From JAHJQQ01 sp963737555 (GTDB lineage: Bacteria; Pseudomonadota; Gammaproteobacteria; Thiohalobacterales; Thiohalobacteraceae): a DNA stretch of 64,000 bases. Of the stretch, positions 47,304 to 57,313 are shown one piece after another; position 1 is the first letter of the stretch, and each line of letters opens with the position of its first letter. Location of the stretch: positions 186,001 through 250,000 of the forward strand of contig CAVTTB010000001.1 in NCBI GenBank assembly GCA_963737555.1, in the 5' to 3' direction. A program made the translations under genes and the position numbers. Under the pieces are notes generated by a model that ran no database searches, was not told the DNA's origin, and saw nothing but the letters and a program-made list of their open reading frames with translations.

Positions 47304-47455
47304 ACGCGTGGGGCCTGTAAATCATGTGTAACTGCTCATTATCTCTACCTTCAAAAACAGATGGCGATGATGAGTACAGTGACGAATCAAAATAAACTGC
47401 AGACCTTGTCACCGGTAGGATTCGGCTCTGACCCCTTTGAAACAGGGGAAGAGCT

Positions 47456-48166
47456 ATGAGCAAAATCATTCATCGTGCCGATTCGCGCGGTGTAGCCGAT
47501 CACGGCTGGCTGTATTCGCGCCACACTTTTTCCTTCGCCAGCTATCACAACCCCGAACGCATGGGCTTCGGCAAACTGCGCGTGATCAACGACGACATCG
47601 TCAAGGGCGGGGGCGGTTTCGGCACCCACCCGCACGACAACATGGAAATCGTTTCCGTGCCGCTCGCCGGCGCGCTGCGTCACCGCGACAGTATGGGTAA
47701 CAGCCACCTGATACGGGCGGGCGAGGTGCAGATTATGTCGGCGGGCACCGGCCTGACGCATTCCGAACACAACGACTCCGCTACGGAGCCGGTGAATTTC
47801 CTGCAGATATGGGTGCAGCCGAAGCAACGCGACATCGAGCCGCGTTACGGGCAGCAGGTCTTCGATCGTGCCGATCGCCACAACCGCTTTCAAACTGTGG
47901 TAGCACCCGAACCGGATGGCGAGGCGGTGTGGATCAACCAGGATGCGTGGTTTTCGCTCGGCGATTTCGACGCCGGTCATGCGGTTCGCTACCTGACCAG
48001 AAAGGCCGGTAACGGTGTTTACCTGTTTGTGATCGACGGCGAAATCGAGGTGGCTGGCGTGACGCTGGCAAAACGCGATGCCATCGCTATCAGCGACGGA
48101 ACCGAACTGGATATCAAGACCGTAGCAGATAGCCAGCTGCTGCTTATCGATGTGCCGATGGCCTGA
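47456..48166 (+). CDS. yhhW: Pirin-family (YhhW-type) cupin protein
   Basis: 236 residues. Iron/copper ligands of the pirin/quercetinase-like fold are visible in GTHPHDNMEIVS and GLTHSEHND, with FSFASYHNPERMGFG at the N-terminus, and a second cupin half ending LLIDVPMA. E. coli YhhW has quercetin 2,3-dioxygenase activity in vitro; the physiological role is unclear. GGGAAGAG precedes the ATG. MITE half D begins 12 bp after the stop. Confidence 0.9.
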   Translation: MSKIIHRADSRGVADHGWLYSRHTFSFASYHNPERMGFGKLRVINDDIVKGGGGFGTHPHDNMEIVSVPLAGALRHRDSMGNSHLIRAGEVQIMSAGTGLTHSEHNDSATEPVNFLQIWVQPKQRDIEPRYGQQVFDRADRHNRFQTVVAPEPDGEAVWINQDAWFSLGDFDAGHAVRYLTRKAGNGVYLFVIDGEIEVAGVTLAKRDAIAISDGTELDIKTVADSQLLLIDVPMA

Positions 48167-48177
48167 ATGCCTCTGCA

Positions 48178-48285
48178 AAATGGGCTCAGATCCGAATGGC
48201 ACGTACTTAAGCAGACTCTTATCTTATGTAGGGTGGGTGAGGCGCGTTGTTTGCGCCGTAACCCAACAGCCCTGCCGCTTCCAAC
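48178..48285. repeat. MITE-like palindromic repeat, left half (copy D)
   Basis: GGCTCAGATCCGAATGGCAC then ATGTAGGGTGGGTGAGGCGC and CGCCGTAACCCAAC match the left end and first hairpin of the full elements; the right half is missing. From 48286 to 48505 the sequence is AT-richer than the surroundings and holds no gene I recognise. Confidence 0.6.
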
Positions 48286-48505
48286 CTGAATTCCGGGCTG
48301 AACGTCTTTCTCTTTTTCGCCATTTAGTCACCTGTCTGATGTTGAGGGTGATGATATAACCCAGAATCAGGTGGCTAAATTATCTATGCCACTACACTGA
48401 TCCTTTTATACTGAGACCAGATGAAGTAAAGGCGAGCGGAGGTATTACCCAGTATTCCCTTCGCCCGCTTTAATGTTAATACGTGGTATCAATGACTGGT
48501 TGATC

Positions 48506-48805
48506 ATGACTAAAAATATAAAACACATCCACAGTTATTACTCGCCCTATGATCTGTACAACAGGATCATTGATGGGCTGGACAAAAATTAGCAAGGACT
48601 TGTCGAAGGTGACGCTGGATGATCGGCTGTGGATGAATTCAATGCGGTGGTCTGCCACGAATGAGCGATCAAGCTTTCAGGTTGTTACATCAAACAGGGT
48701 GTTGTGTGACCGGGGTCGATCTGAGTGATGAATATATCGATGCCGCACAACCATTGACGCACCTGCTTGATATGCAGGAGCGTGTAAAGTTTAATTCCGC
48801 GACAA
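48506..48805 (+). pseudogene. Decayed class I SAM methyltransferase gene
   Basis: MTKNIKHIHSYYSPYDLYN and IIDGLDK open a UbiE/sarcosine-glycine-methyltransferase-like N-terminus, followed in other frames by KDLSKVTLDD, AVDEFNAVVCHE. The SAM-binding motif I is deleted, then GCCVTGVDLSDEYIDAAQ and LDMQERVKFNSA (motif II region) appear from 48661. The 3' end is lost against the convergent YiiM gene. Internal stops, deletion and low GC indicate a genuine pseudogene, possibly acquired. Confidence 0.65.
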
Positions 48806-49435
48806 ATCGTCATACCACCGCTGCAGCTTCTGTCTGTGAACTGTCGCTATGGGCGATCTCAAGGCCTTTTTCAGCACATCTACTGACCGATCATTCTTGT
48901 GCCACTCCGCAAACACTTCTTTGACCGAGGCAAAATCTTGGGCGGTCTGATGCAGAGTTATGCTGTCGCCACTTTTCAGTGAACCTTCTCGAATGACTCT
49001 TGCATAAGCGCCCGGTCGCTGTGCTTTTGCAAAAGTTTTGACAAAGCCACTATCCCCCATGCGCGTCGCCAACTTGAAACAAGGCGTGCGCGGAGCGGTA
49101 ATTTCCAGCTCAACATCATTGATTATCAGTCGATCACCTATGACTAACGATATATCGGCCATTCCCGATACGGTCAGGTTTTCACCAAAGGTCCCCGGCA
49201 TCAGGTCTTTGCCCAGCTCCTTCGACCACCACTCATAATCTTCGTGGTGGTATAAATAGACTGCTTGATCAAGTCCTCCATGAACTTTCGCGTCGACGAT
49301 GGTGTCGCCTTGAAGACCCATCCGCGTCACCTGAATTGCGCCATCGATCGGTCTTTTATAAAGACCGGTTACTACATCATCGCCAGAAAACTTTATAGTT
49401 ACTGGCTGAGCGACATTGACAGAAATAATTTGCAT
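48791..49435 (-). CDS. yiiM: YiiM-type MOSC-domain protein
   Basis: 214 residues, full length for YiiM. MOSC features: MGLQGDTIVDAKVHGGLDQ, YEWWSKELG, MPGTFGENLTVSG, the conserved cysteine in TAPRTPCFKLA, and the C-terminal 3-alpha domain (RQKLQRWYDDL). YiiM reduces N-hydroxylated bases using molybdenum cofactor. GC appears lower than most neighbours, like the decayed methyltransferase gene it overlaps at the 3' end. The ~290-bp gap to the protease gene at 49722 holds no gene. Confidence 0.9.
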   Translation of the reverse strand: MQIISVNVAQPVTIKFSGDDVVTGLYKRPIDGAIQVTRMGLQGDTIVDAKVHGGLDQAVYLYHHEDYEWWSKELGKDLMPGTFGENLTVSGMADISLVIGDRLIINDVELEITAPRTPCFKLATRMGDSGFVKTFAKAQRPGAYARVIREGSLKSGDSITLHQTAQDFASVKEVFAEWHKNDRSVDVLKKALRSPIATVHRQKLQRWYDDLSRN

Positions 49436-49721
49436 GATTTGTTATCTCGGCAAGGGTGAATAATGGCGCGCTGGTAGAGTCGGGTGCCTAACGGCGCGCA
49501 GCAAGTTTACTACTTAATCTATGGCATCACGTAGCGCTAGGCGTCATCCGCTTGTTGGCGTCCTCTTCTTCGCCAGGCTATTCCTGCGATGAGGCCAAAC
49601 GCAAACACGGGATGACCCCCTTGAACTCATTTATAGTTGCCCTGCGGGATGATTTGTTTTAAAAAGGAGCAGACCCCTTCACGGGGCATAAGACCAAAAA
49701 TAATTGGCCAGGGGGGATTCC

Positions 49722-51290
49722 ATGAGCAAACAACGCGGTGCGCCATGCACTCTGGCGTGTCTTTCATTCGTTCCAGCTTTTACTCTCGGCTTCCTGGCAA
49801 TGGCCGCACTGTCCTTTACCGGTTGCGCGACCAATGCGGCCACCGGCAAGCAGGACCTGATGCTGGTGAGCACGGAGGAGGAGACGAAGCTCGCAGGCGA
49901 AGAACATCAACGCTTCGTCAGTAGTCCGGGACTCTACTCCGACAAGGAATTGCAGGATTACGTGCAGCAGGTCGGCAACAAAATCGCCGCCGCAAGTGAT
50001 CGTAAGGATATCGAATACCAATTCTTCGTTCTGAATCAGCCTGAGGTCAACGCGTTCGCATTGCCGAACGGCCATATCTACGTCACGCGCGGTCTATTGG
50101 CTTATCTCGGGAGCGAAGCTGAGCTAGCTGCCGTGTTGGCGCATGAGGTGGCCCACGTCGCGGCGCGTCACAGCGCGCAGCTCATGAGTAGCGCCAAAGT
50201 GGCTGGCGCGGTCTCGACGGTTATCGGCGTGCTTGCCGGTGCCGCGGTAGGTGCGGCTACCGGCGACTACAATTTGGCAATGTCGACGATGGATGCAACC
50301 TCCGGCGTGAGCGCTATGACGGGGATGCTGGTCCTCGGCAACTACAGTCGCGAGCACGAACTGGAAGCGGATCAGTTGGGCGGGCGATACATGTCGCGCA
50401 TCGGGTATCCACAGCAGGCGATGGTAGGGGTGCTCGATACATTGAAGAGCATCGAGAAGTTCGACGCAGTGCGCTTGGCGAAAAGCGACAAAAAACCACA
50501 GATGTACCACCAGGTCGCAACACATCCGGAATTGGAAGAACGTATCGAGAAAGTCGAGGTTGCCGCGGAGGTCGCGCAAGCGCAGTCGACGGACTTGCAA
50601 GCGGCGTATCTGAAGCAGACGGCCGAACTGGTTTTCGAAGCATTCGACGAGACCAACCCGACACAGAATCGTAAGGATATCTGGTTGAACCGAGAAGCGT
50701 TGCTCCAGATCTACCTGCCACCGGACTGGAAGATCGTCGAAAGTTCAAAGGAGACAGTGTCACTGGAAAAAGCTGTAGATCACCTGAGCACCGCGTTCCG
50801 CTTGCTGCCACCTCAATCGGACCATGATCCGAACAAATTATTTACGGGGGTGCACGTCGGTGCGACGGCCATCAACGATGTGAAGAACCTGAACCCCGTC
50901 CATCTTAAGGTGCCGGCATTTTCGGCCATCGCTGATATCAAAACAGAGAAGGGTTCACAGGTGGTATATGTGGCGGTGTTGTTCCATGACAAGCACACCG
51001 TGCTGATGACGGGAACGCCCAAGGACGCTGCCTGGTTGAAGACCCACCGTTACGTATTCGACGCCCAGGCAAATTTGGCGAAGCTGCTTACGCAGGAGGA
51101 ATATGATCAGCAGCGGGTCAAGCGTATTCGGATCGTCAAGGCGCGACCGGGAGATACATACGCCACATTGGCAAAGCAAAGTCCCTTGGGCGCGGCGAGC
51201 GAAAGCTATCTGAGGCTACTCAACCGTCAGTATCCGGTTGGCGAGCCCGTGGTGGATCAATCGATCAAGATGGTTGTTGCGGATCCGTGA
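49722..51290 (+). CDS. M48-family lipoprotein metalloprotease
   Basis: 522 residues from MSKQRGAPC. Lipoprotein signal with lipidated C35 (SFTGCATN). The zinc motif HEVAH (141-145) lies in AAVLAHEVAHVAARH, with the third ligand in REHELEADQLG. The ~200-residue C-terminal region ends with a LysM-like element (GDTYATLAKQSPLGAASES). It resembles YfgC/BepA-like periplasmic proteases handling misassembled outer-membrane proteins; exact substrate unknown. GGGGG precedes the ATG. Confidence 0.9.
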   Translation: MSKQRGAPCTLACLSFVPAFTLGFLAMAALSFTGCATNAATGKQDLMLVSTEEETKLAGEEHQRFVSSPGLYSDKELQDYVQQVGNKIAAASDRKDIEYQFFVLNQPEVNAFALPNGHIYVTRGLLAYLGSEAELAAVLAHEVAHVAARHSAQLMSSAKVAGAVSTVIGVLAGAAVGAATGDYNLAMSTMDATSGVSAMTGMLVLGNYSREHELEADQLGGRYMSRIGYPQQAMVGVLDTLKSIEKFDAVRLAKSDKKPQMYHQVATHPELEERIEKVEVAAEVAQAQSTDLQAAYLKQTAELVFEAFDETNPTQNRKDIWLNREALLQIYLPPDWKIVESSKETVSLEKAVDHLSTAFRLLPPQSDHDPNKLFTGVHVGATAINDVKNLNPVHLKVPAFSAIADIKTEKGSQVVYVAVLFHDKHTVLMTGTPKDAAWLKTHRYVFDAQANLAKLLTQEEYDQQRVKRIRIVKARPGDTYATLAKQSPLGAASESYLRLLNRQYPVGEPVVDQSIKMVVADP

Positions 51291-51295
51291 ACCGT

Positions 51296-51537
51296 GGTCT
51301 GTCCCGTATTGCTACGCGAACGGCACTTAACTTAGGCGGTTCCGCCATCAATGTAGGGTGGGTGAGAGGCGCGTTGTTTGGCCGTAACCCACCAAGCGTG
51401 CCGTAGGCACACATTAACAAACGCGTCGTGTTGCTGCGCAATCCTCGTGGGTTGCGCAAATTACGCTCTTGTGCCCTTTAGGGTAAACCCACCCTACATT
51501 TGAGCTTAAGTCAGTGCCATTCGGCTCTGCCCCCTTT
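51296..51537. repeat. MITE-like palindromic repeat, full copy A
   Basis: About 240 bp. Left end GCGAACGGCACTTAACTTAGG and right end CTTAAGTCAGTGCCATTCGG are inverted repeats; inside are smaller palindromes (TGTAGGGTGGGT / ACCCACCCTACA). It occupies almost the whole gap between the convergent M48 and propeller genes. No open frame for a transposase. Confidence 0.75.
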
Positions 51538-51559
51538 ATTCGGGCAGCGTTTGCGTTGG

Positions 51560-53183
51560 CTAGGGGAAGAGTTCGAAACTCACGACATCCTCGCCGGTCA
51601 GCGGTGCGCTCGGGTCGATTCGATGGGAGATTTTGCGGACTGTGCCGTTTGCGTCGGCGACGAACAGCTCGACGATGTTGGTGGTATCCGCATCGGCTGC
51701 GTACACGAGTTCCGTGGTCCGCGGCAGCCATTCTGGCTCGATGAGAACAGCAGCACGACTAAAGTTCGCCACCGCGGTCGTCGCGTTCGACGTCGAGTCA
51801 AAGATGTGCAACTCGATACCGTCGCTGTCTCCGACCCGATACGTCAGATTACCGCCCCGCGTACTCCAGGAGGCATCCAGAACGTCCGCGCCGACCCGTA
51901 GCGTTCCGGATATTTTGGTTTGCGCTGCGCCCGTCGGGCCTGCGGTGTACAGCTCAAATTCTTCTGCAACATCCGCATCGTGGTGGTAGGCGATAAGCCC
52001 TGAACTGGGCTCCCAAGCAAGCGATGATTCTGGCCATGTGCCGGAACCCGAGTCGGATAATGTGTAGATGCCGCCGGCGGGTACGTCAGCCGAAAAGAAT
52101 TCCCACAGACCGTTCCCGTTGCGATCCGCGAGATAGGCGATGTAAGACGAATCGGGAGACCACTCGACGGTCTTATTATCCACGACACCGTCGTTGGTTA
52201 CATTGCTCGCGATGGTCCAGGTGTGGGATCCGTCGGCCGCCGATCCCTCCAGCGACACTGCGCTCGAGTTCGTGTCCCCGAAAATCGTCATGGCCAGGTA
52301 CTGCGAATCCGGCGACCAATAGAACGCCAACGATTCACGCGGGTTGGAAAATACCGGTGACAGCTGAATGTTCGCAGTGCCGTCGAAGTCGGTGACGTAC
52401 ACCTCCGGCACGTCGGGGATGTCTTGCGCGGCCAGGTACGCGATGCGACTGCTGTCCGGCGCCCACTCGATCATGTCGTAGACCGTTCCTCCTGCCACCA
52501 TGTTGCCGGACATTCTTCGATAGTCCGAGCCGTCCGACGCGATCGCATTCAATTCAACTGAGCCATAGTTGCTGCGATAGGCGAGCGCCGTGCCGTTCGG
52601 TGACCACTCGAGTTGATCCGGCGTCGCCGTGAGCGAGTCCAGGTCGTGTCCGGCGGCTTCTCCCGGCGAAACCTGCAGGGACTGATCTGTCGAGCGATTG
52701 TAGATATAGAGGCGGCCCGGCGTGACGAAATCGTTCCCGCCCGTATAGGCGAGGTGCGTTCCTGTCGGGGACCATGCGTATTCATCCGCGCCGTCCGGGC
52801 CACCCGCGCGGCCGGTAATATTGGTGATCTCGCCTGTGTAGACGTTCGCGATGTACAAGCTTGCCCGGTCGGCGCCAACCGGGGTGGTGCGATAGGCGAT
52901 ATAGGTTCCTGCGGGCGACAACTCATAGTCTTCGATGCTCGCCGCAGACAGTTGCTCGGGCGCAAGCAGATGGACCGCACTGTCGTCGCTCGCAGCCGCG
53001 TACAGCATCGAACGTCCGCTGGAGGGTTCGAAGGTTTCGTAGACGACGACCGTCTTGTCCAAGCCGATTCCGGAATCGTCACCGTCAATCGCCATCGTCG
53101 TCGGAATAGTCATTGTCGCCCATATTGCATGCGGAGAGCATCAATGAGAATAGAACGGCGGTGCTTGCGGGAAGGATGCGCAT
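51560..53183 (-). CDS. TolB-like beta-propeller lipoprotein (frame-broken near the start)
   Basis: About 540 residues. The ATG at 53183 starts a lipoprotein signal MRILPASTAVLFSLMLSAC and an acidic linker; near 53097 an extra T shifts the frame, and the main frame continues GLDKTVVVYETFEP to 51560. The body is a repeated WD40/TolB-like propeller: blocks such as YAWSPTGTHLAY, LEWSPNGTALAY, IEWAPDSSRIAY and VEWSPDSSYIAY recur about every 50 residues. A secreted scaffold of unknown partner. MITE A sits just past its stop. Confidence 0.82.
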
Positions 53184-53240
53184 CGGAATTGACCTATCGG
53201 ATCAAGGCCTCGAAAACCGTTTCTGCTTGCAACGACAGCT

Positions 53241-53261
53241 TATAACATATCGTTTGTTATA
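53241..53261. promoter_or_regulatory. Inverted repeat upstream of the persulfide dioxygenase
   Basis: TATAACA (53241-53247), 7 nt, TGTTATA (53255-53261), about 100 bp before the dioxygenase ATG. ArsR-type persulfide sensors (BigR/SqrR) bind AT-rich inverted repeats before such genes; this is a candidate operator by position and symmetry only. Confidence 0.4.
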
Positions 53262-53360
53262 GCTGATGTCCTTGGGATATAAAGGGGGCGTCACTATGAC
53301 TTCTCCGACGGCATTAAAAAATGGGCTCGAAGCCCCTCTTAGATCATCCAAGGAGGCGAC

Positions 53361-54110
53361 ATGATCTTCAGGCAACTATTCGAACCGGTCTCCAGCACCT
53401 ATACCTATCTCCTCGGCTGCGAGGAGACCGGGCAGGCAATGCTGATCGACGCGGTACTGCCCGCCTGGCAACGCGACCTTGAGGAGCTCAACAAGCTCGG
53501 CATGAAGCTCGCGTATACGCTCGACACCCACATCCATGCCGACCACATCACCGCTGCGCGCAAGCTCAAAATGGAAGCCGGCAGCCGTATCGCGCACCCG
53601 GCGGTCGATAATCTTGCCTGCGTGGACATGCCGCTGGAGGAAGAAAAGCCATTAGATCTTGGCAGTATCCGCTTGGAACCGTTGTTCACGCCGGGCCACA
53701 CCGACGGACACCATGCCTATCGGGTTGGTAGCCGCGTGTTTACCGGTGACGCGCTGCTGATCGACGCCTGCGGGCGCACCGACTTTCAGAACGGCGACGC
53801 CCCCACGCTCTATCATAGTGTGCACGATAAGCTGTTCTCGCTGCCGGAGGACACGCTGGTATACCCGGCGCACGATTACCAGGGTCGGCGCGTATCCAGT
53901 ATCGGCCAGGAGAAGACGCGCAATCCGCGCCTCGGCGGCGACAAGCCGCTCGCGGAGTTCGTGAAAATCATGCAGGAGATGAAGCTCGCCTATCCGAAGT
54001 TCATCGACTACGCGCTGCCAGGCAACCGCGAGTGCGGCGTATGCCCGCCCGGCGTGCCGGATGACCTGCAACAGTACTGCGCGCAGATGGAAGAGAGCGT
54101 GCAGGGCTGA
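53361..54110 (+). CDS. ETHE1-type persulfide dioxygenase (MBL fold)
   Basis: 249 residues. Metallo-beta-lactamase iron motif H57-x-H59-x-D61-H62 (THIHADHITA), with PGHTDGHHAYRV and the later YPAHDYQGR, RVSSIGQEKTRNPRLG blocks specific to the ETHE1 group. It oxidises glutathione persulfide to sulfite in sulfide detoxification. AAGGAGG is well placed before the ATG. Upstream inverted repeat may control it. No sulfide:quinone reductase or rhodanese gene is adjacent. Confidence 0.9.
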   Translation: MIFRQLFEPVSSTYTYLLGCEETGQAMLIDAVLPAWQRDLEELNKLGMKLAYTLDTHIHADHITAARKLKMEAGSRIAHPAVDNLACVDMPLEEEKPLDLGSIRLEPLFTPGHTDGHHAYRVGSRVFTGDALLIDACGRTDFQNGDAPTLYHSVHDKLFSLPEDTLVYPAHDYQGRRVSSIGQEKTRNPRLGGDKPLAEFVKIMQEMKLAYPKFIDYALPGNRECGVCPPGVPDDLQQYCAQMEESVQG

Positions 54111-54152
54111 AAATAAAGCTGTCCCTATTAATAACATTTCACGGTCATTCCT

Positions 54153-54509
54153 GTGGCGAAACAGATTGAAGTACGCTGTTCATCGGAAGTCGCAACCCTG
54201 ATCATCGCGGCGCTGGAGTGGTTCGTGGCGCGTACTTATCCGCGCGCATCAGATGAGTGCAGCGCAGCCGCGCGCGAAGCGCTGCTCGATCTGGCTGATC
54301 GCTTTAAACGCGAACTGCTCATGGAGGGTCGTGCCCTGTACAGCAGCCGCATCCGCGCCTTTCTCTGTGAAGCCGTAAAGGGTTACCTGGCCGAGCAGGA
54401 AGCCCTCAGTGGACGAAGCTACACGCACCGTTGTCGGATTCTTATCGATGTATGCCGGGGTGATTCCGATGATGCCGGCTTCGCGGAGGCTGAGCGGCTG
54501 GATGGCTGA
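54153..54509 (+). CDS. Unknown small helical protein
   Basis: 118 residues from a GTG (54153): MAKQIEVRCSSEVATLIIA. Helix-rich with several cysteines (VRCSSE, DECSAA, FLCEA, HRCRI, DVCRG). No signal or membrane helix, no family I recognise. It starts 42 bp after the dioxygenase stop on the same strand, so it may belong to that transcript. Confidence 0.45.
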   Translation: MAKQIEVRCSSEVATLIIAALEWFVARTYPRASDECSAAAREALLDLADRFKRELLMEGRALYSSRIRAFLCEAVKGYLAEQEALSGRSYTHRCRILIDVCRGDSDDAGFAEAERLDG

Positions 54510-54513
54510 TGGA

Positions 54514-54750
54514 TAAGGGTGCTGAGCCGAATGGCACATACTTAGGCGATATATATCCGATGTAGGTTGGGCTAGGTGCGTTTTTTGCGCCGTAGCCCAA
54601 CAAGCGTGCCGTCAGGCACACATTTAAAGAAGGTCTTGTGTTGCTTCGCAACGCTTGTTGGGTTACGTAACACCGCTCTTGTGCCCTTCAGGGTAAACCC
54701 AACCTACATTGAAGCTTAAGTAAGTGCCATTCGAGGCTAAGCCCCTTTAA
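54514..54750. repeat. MITE-like palindromic repeat, full copy B
   Basis: About 237 bp. Ends GCTGAGCCGAATGGCACATAC and GTAAGTGCCATTCGAGGC are inverted repeats. Internal arms ATGTAGGTTGGGCT and AACCCAACCTACAT follow the copy-A pattern with T/C exchanges on both arms, i.e. compensated changes. It abuts the 3' end of the LysR gene. Confidence 0.75.
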
Positions 54751-55637
54751 TTGGCGCAGATATCCCGAACGTGACCGCGCAACCAGCGATGCGCTAGATC
54801 GGCATCCATACGCGGGTGCCAGAGCAATGCAACCGTGAACTCCGGCATGGAGATCGGAAGGGGGAAACTATGCATTCCGGCACGCAGGATTCCGGTGTGT
54901 CGTTCTGGAACACTGGCGATCAGGTCGGAGGCCCGAGCGAGAGCCAGCGCGGTCGAAAAACCGCCGACGATCGTGACGATCTCCCGTTTCAGCCCGAGCG
55001 GTTCCAAGGCTTCATCAATCGGTCCCCTGTCGAGACTCTGCCGCGAGACGGAGATGTGCTTGGCCGAAGCATAACGGGCGGGCGTGATCTTGCCCTTACT
55101 CAGCGGATGCCCCGTTCGCACGACACCGATGTAACGGTCGCGGAACAATGCCTGCGCACGCAACTCCGCTCCAGTCGTTTTCTCCACAACGCCAGTTTCC
55201 AGATCGACGGTCCCGTCACGAAGCGGCCCGCTGTCTTTGTCTGGCTTCTGCATGAAGCGCAGTCGCACGCCGGGCGCTTCCTTGCCGACGCGCGCAATGA
55301 GGTCCGCTCCGAAGTTCTCCACAAAGCCTTCGCTGGTTCGCAGCGTGAACGTTCGGACGAGTTGTTTGAGGTTGAGCTTTTCGGCAGGGCGTAGAACCGC
55401 TTCACTGTCCTGCACGAGTTGACTGACCCGTTCGCGGAGTTCGAGCGCTCGGGGTGTGGGAACGAGACCGCGTCCGGCCCTGACCAACAGCGGATCGCCC
55501 GTCGTCTCACGCAATCGCGCCAGCGCCCGGCTCATCGCCGACGGGCTAAGCCGCAACCGTCGGGCTGCGCGCGCAACGCTGCCTTCCGCGAGCAACACAT
55601 CCAGGGTGAAAAGTAGGTTGAGATCGGGTTTCGCCAT
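54747..55637 (-). CDS. LysR-family transcriptional regulator
   Basis: 296 residues. N-terminal winged HTH (LLAEGSVARAARRLRLSPSA, then ALARLRETTGDPLLVR) and a C-terminal periplasmic-binding-protein-like effector domain. Divergently transcribed from the MFS transporter gene, the usual arrangement for a regulator of its neighbour. The stop lies within the end of MITE B. Inducer unknown. Confidence 0.9.
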   Translation of the reverse strand: MAKPDLNLLFTLDVLLAEGSVARAARRLRLSPSAMSRALARLRETTGDPLLVRAGRGLVPTPRALELRERVSQLVQDSEAVLRPAEKLNLKQLVRTFTLRTSEGFVENFGADLIARVGKEAPGVRLRFMQKPDKDSGPLRDGTVDLETGVVEKTTGAELRAQALFRDRYIGVVRTGHPLSKGKITPARYASAKHISVSRQSLDRGPIDEALEPLGLKREIVTIVGGFSTALALARASDLIASVPERHTGILRAGMHSFPLPISMPEFTVALLWHPRMDADLAHRWLRGHVRDICAN

Positions 55638-55775
55638 GCAGCGACCATAGCACAGCTTGACTGTGATGTGGCGTCAGACGCACGTATAAAGTGCAAATGC
55701 TGCGCCTTCCGCCATGTCAGGCAGGGAACTATGATTCTGACAGCGCCGTTTCCGGAGCCACCAGAGAGGGAGTCC

Positions 55776-57251
55776 ATGTTGAAACCGATCATTGCAGAAC
55801 GAGCTGAGACAACCGAGGGACGTGCGGAACGGACACCCTCGGTTCGATGGGCGCTCGCCGGTCTATCGCTAGCCATGTTGTTGTCCTCGCTCGGCACCAG
55901 CATCGCCAATGTCGCCTTGCCGACGTTGGCACACGCGTTCAATGCCACCTTTCAGGACGTCCAATGGATCGTCCTCGCGTATCTCCTCGCCATCACCACC
56001 CTGATCGTCAGCGCCGGGCGGCTCGGTGACATCACCGGTCGTCGACGGCTGCTACTGGCTGGCATCTTCCTGTTCACCTTGGCCTCGGTCCTGTGCGGCA
56101 TCGCGTCCACGTTCTGGATGCTGATTGCGGCGCGGGGGCTGCAGGGCATAGGTGCGGCCATCATGATGGCCCACACCCTGGCATTTGTCGGTGAGACGGT
56201 TGCGAAGGAAAGAACCGGTAGCGCCATAGGGCTGCTCGGAACGATGTCCGCGATGGGTACCGCGCTCGGTCCATCGCTCGGCGGCGTTCTGATCGCCGGA
56301 CTCGGTTGGCCGGCAATCTTTCTTATCAACGTACCGCTGGGCGTCCTGGCGTTCCTTCTCGCGCATCGCTACCTGCCCGTTGACCGCCCCATCGATCACT
56401 TGGCGCCGAAGACCGATCGTGCCGGCTTCGACACCGTGGGCACACTGCTGCTGGCGCTGACGCTTGCGGCTTATGCACTCGCCATGACGATGGGGCGCGG
56501 CAGCTTCGGTCCGCTCAACATGGCGCTGCTGGCGGCGGCTGTGTTCGGCGTCGGCCTCTTCGTGCGCGTCGAGGCGAGAGCCGCATCACCTCTGATCCGC
56601 TTGGCGATGTTCAGCGATCCGGTGCTGAGTGCGAGTCTCGCCATGAGCGCGCTGGTCTCGACGGTGATGATGGCGACGCTGGTGGTGGGACCGTTCTATC
56701 TTTCTCGCACGCTCGGGCTCGACGCGGCGCTTGTCGGACTCGCCTTGTCGGCCGGTCCGCTGGTCGCCGCATTGACCGCCGTGCCGGCAGGTCGCATTGC
56801 GGACCGTTTTGGCGCACAACGCATGACCTTCATCGGGCTCATCGGGATAGCGGCCGGTTCCTTCATGCTATCCCTGTTGCCGGAGACGCTCGGCATCGCC
56901 GGCTACATCGCCCCCATCGTCGTCATCACCGTCGGCTATGCGTTGTTCCAGACGGCCAACATCACCGCCGTCATGACCGATATCCGCCCGGATCAGCGGG
57001 GCGTCATATCCGGTATGCTCAACTTGTCGCGCAATCTCGGACTCATCACCGGTGCATCCGTTATGGGCGCTGTGTTCGCGCTCGCATCGGCGACGAACAG
57101 CATCACAACGGCGCGTCCCGAGGCCGTCGCCACCGGTATGCGGATCACGTTCACAGTCGCGGCGATTCTGATCGTCGTCGCGCTCGTCATCGCGATCGGG
57201 ACTTATCGCAACACATCGCGCGATCGGGCGCTTGCAGTGGAAGCGAAATAG
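55776..57251 (+). CDS. DHA2-type MFS multidrug efflux transporter
   Basis: 491 residues from MLKPIIAERAE, with 14 predicted helices. Family features: GLSLAMLLSSLGTSIANVALP, WIVLAYLLAITTLIVSAGRLGD, RRRLLLAGIFLF and the motif C-like GTALGPSLGGVLIAG. Drug/H+ antiport across the inner membrane is the family function; substrate unknown. GAGAGGGAG precedes 55776; upstream ATGs (55668, 55731) add low-quality sequence. Probably controlled by the divergent LysR protein. Confidence 0.9.
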   Translation: MLKPIIAERAETTEGRAERTPSVRWALAGLSLAMLLSSLGTSIANVALPTLAHAFNATFQDVQWIVLAYLLAITTLIVSAGRLGDITGRRRLLLAGIFLFTLASVLCGIASTFWMLIAARGLQGIGAAIMMAHTLAFVGETVAKERTGSAIGLLGTMSAMGTALGPSLGGVLIAGLGWPAIFLINVPLGVLAFLLAHRYLPVDRPIDHLAPKTDRAGFDTVGTLLLALTLAAYALAMTMGRGSFGPLNMALLAAAVFGVGLFVRVEARAASPLIRLAMFSDPVLSASLAMSALVSTVMMATLVVGPFYLSRTLGLDAALVGLALSAGPLVAALTAVPAGRIADRFGAQRMTFIGLIGIAAGSFMLSLLPETLGIAGYIAPIVVITVGYALFQTANITAVMTDIRPDQRGVISGMLNLSRNLGLITGASVMGAVFALASATNSITTARPEAVATGMRITFTVAAILIVVALVIAIGTYRNTSRDRALAVEAK

Positions 57252-57313
57252 ATGTTTTGGGTCACAGAGTGACGGTTGGTGCAGCTGTTTTTACTCTGAC
57301 GCCAAATATCTAA

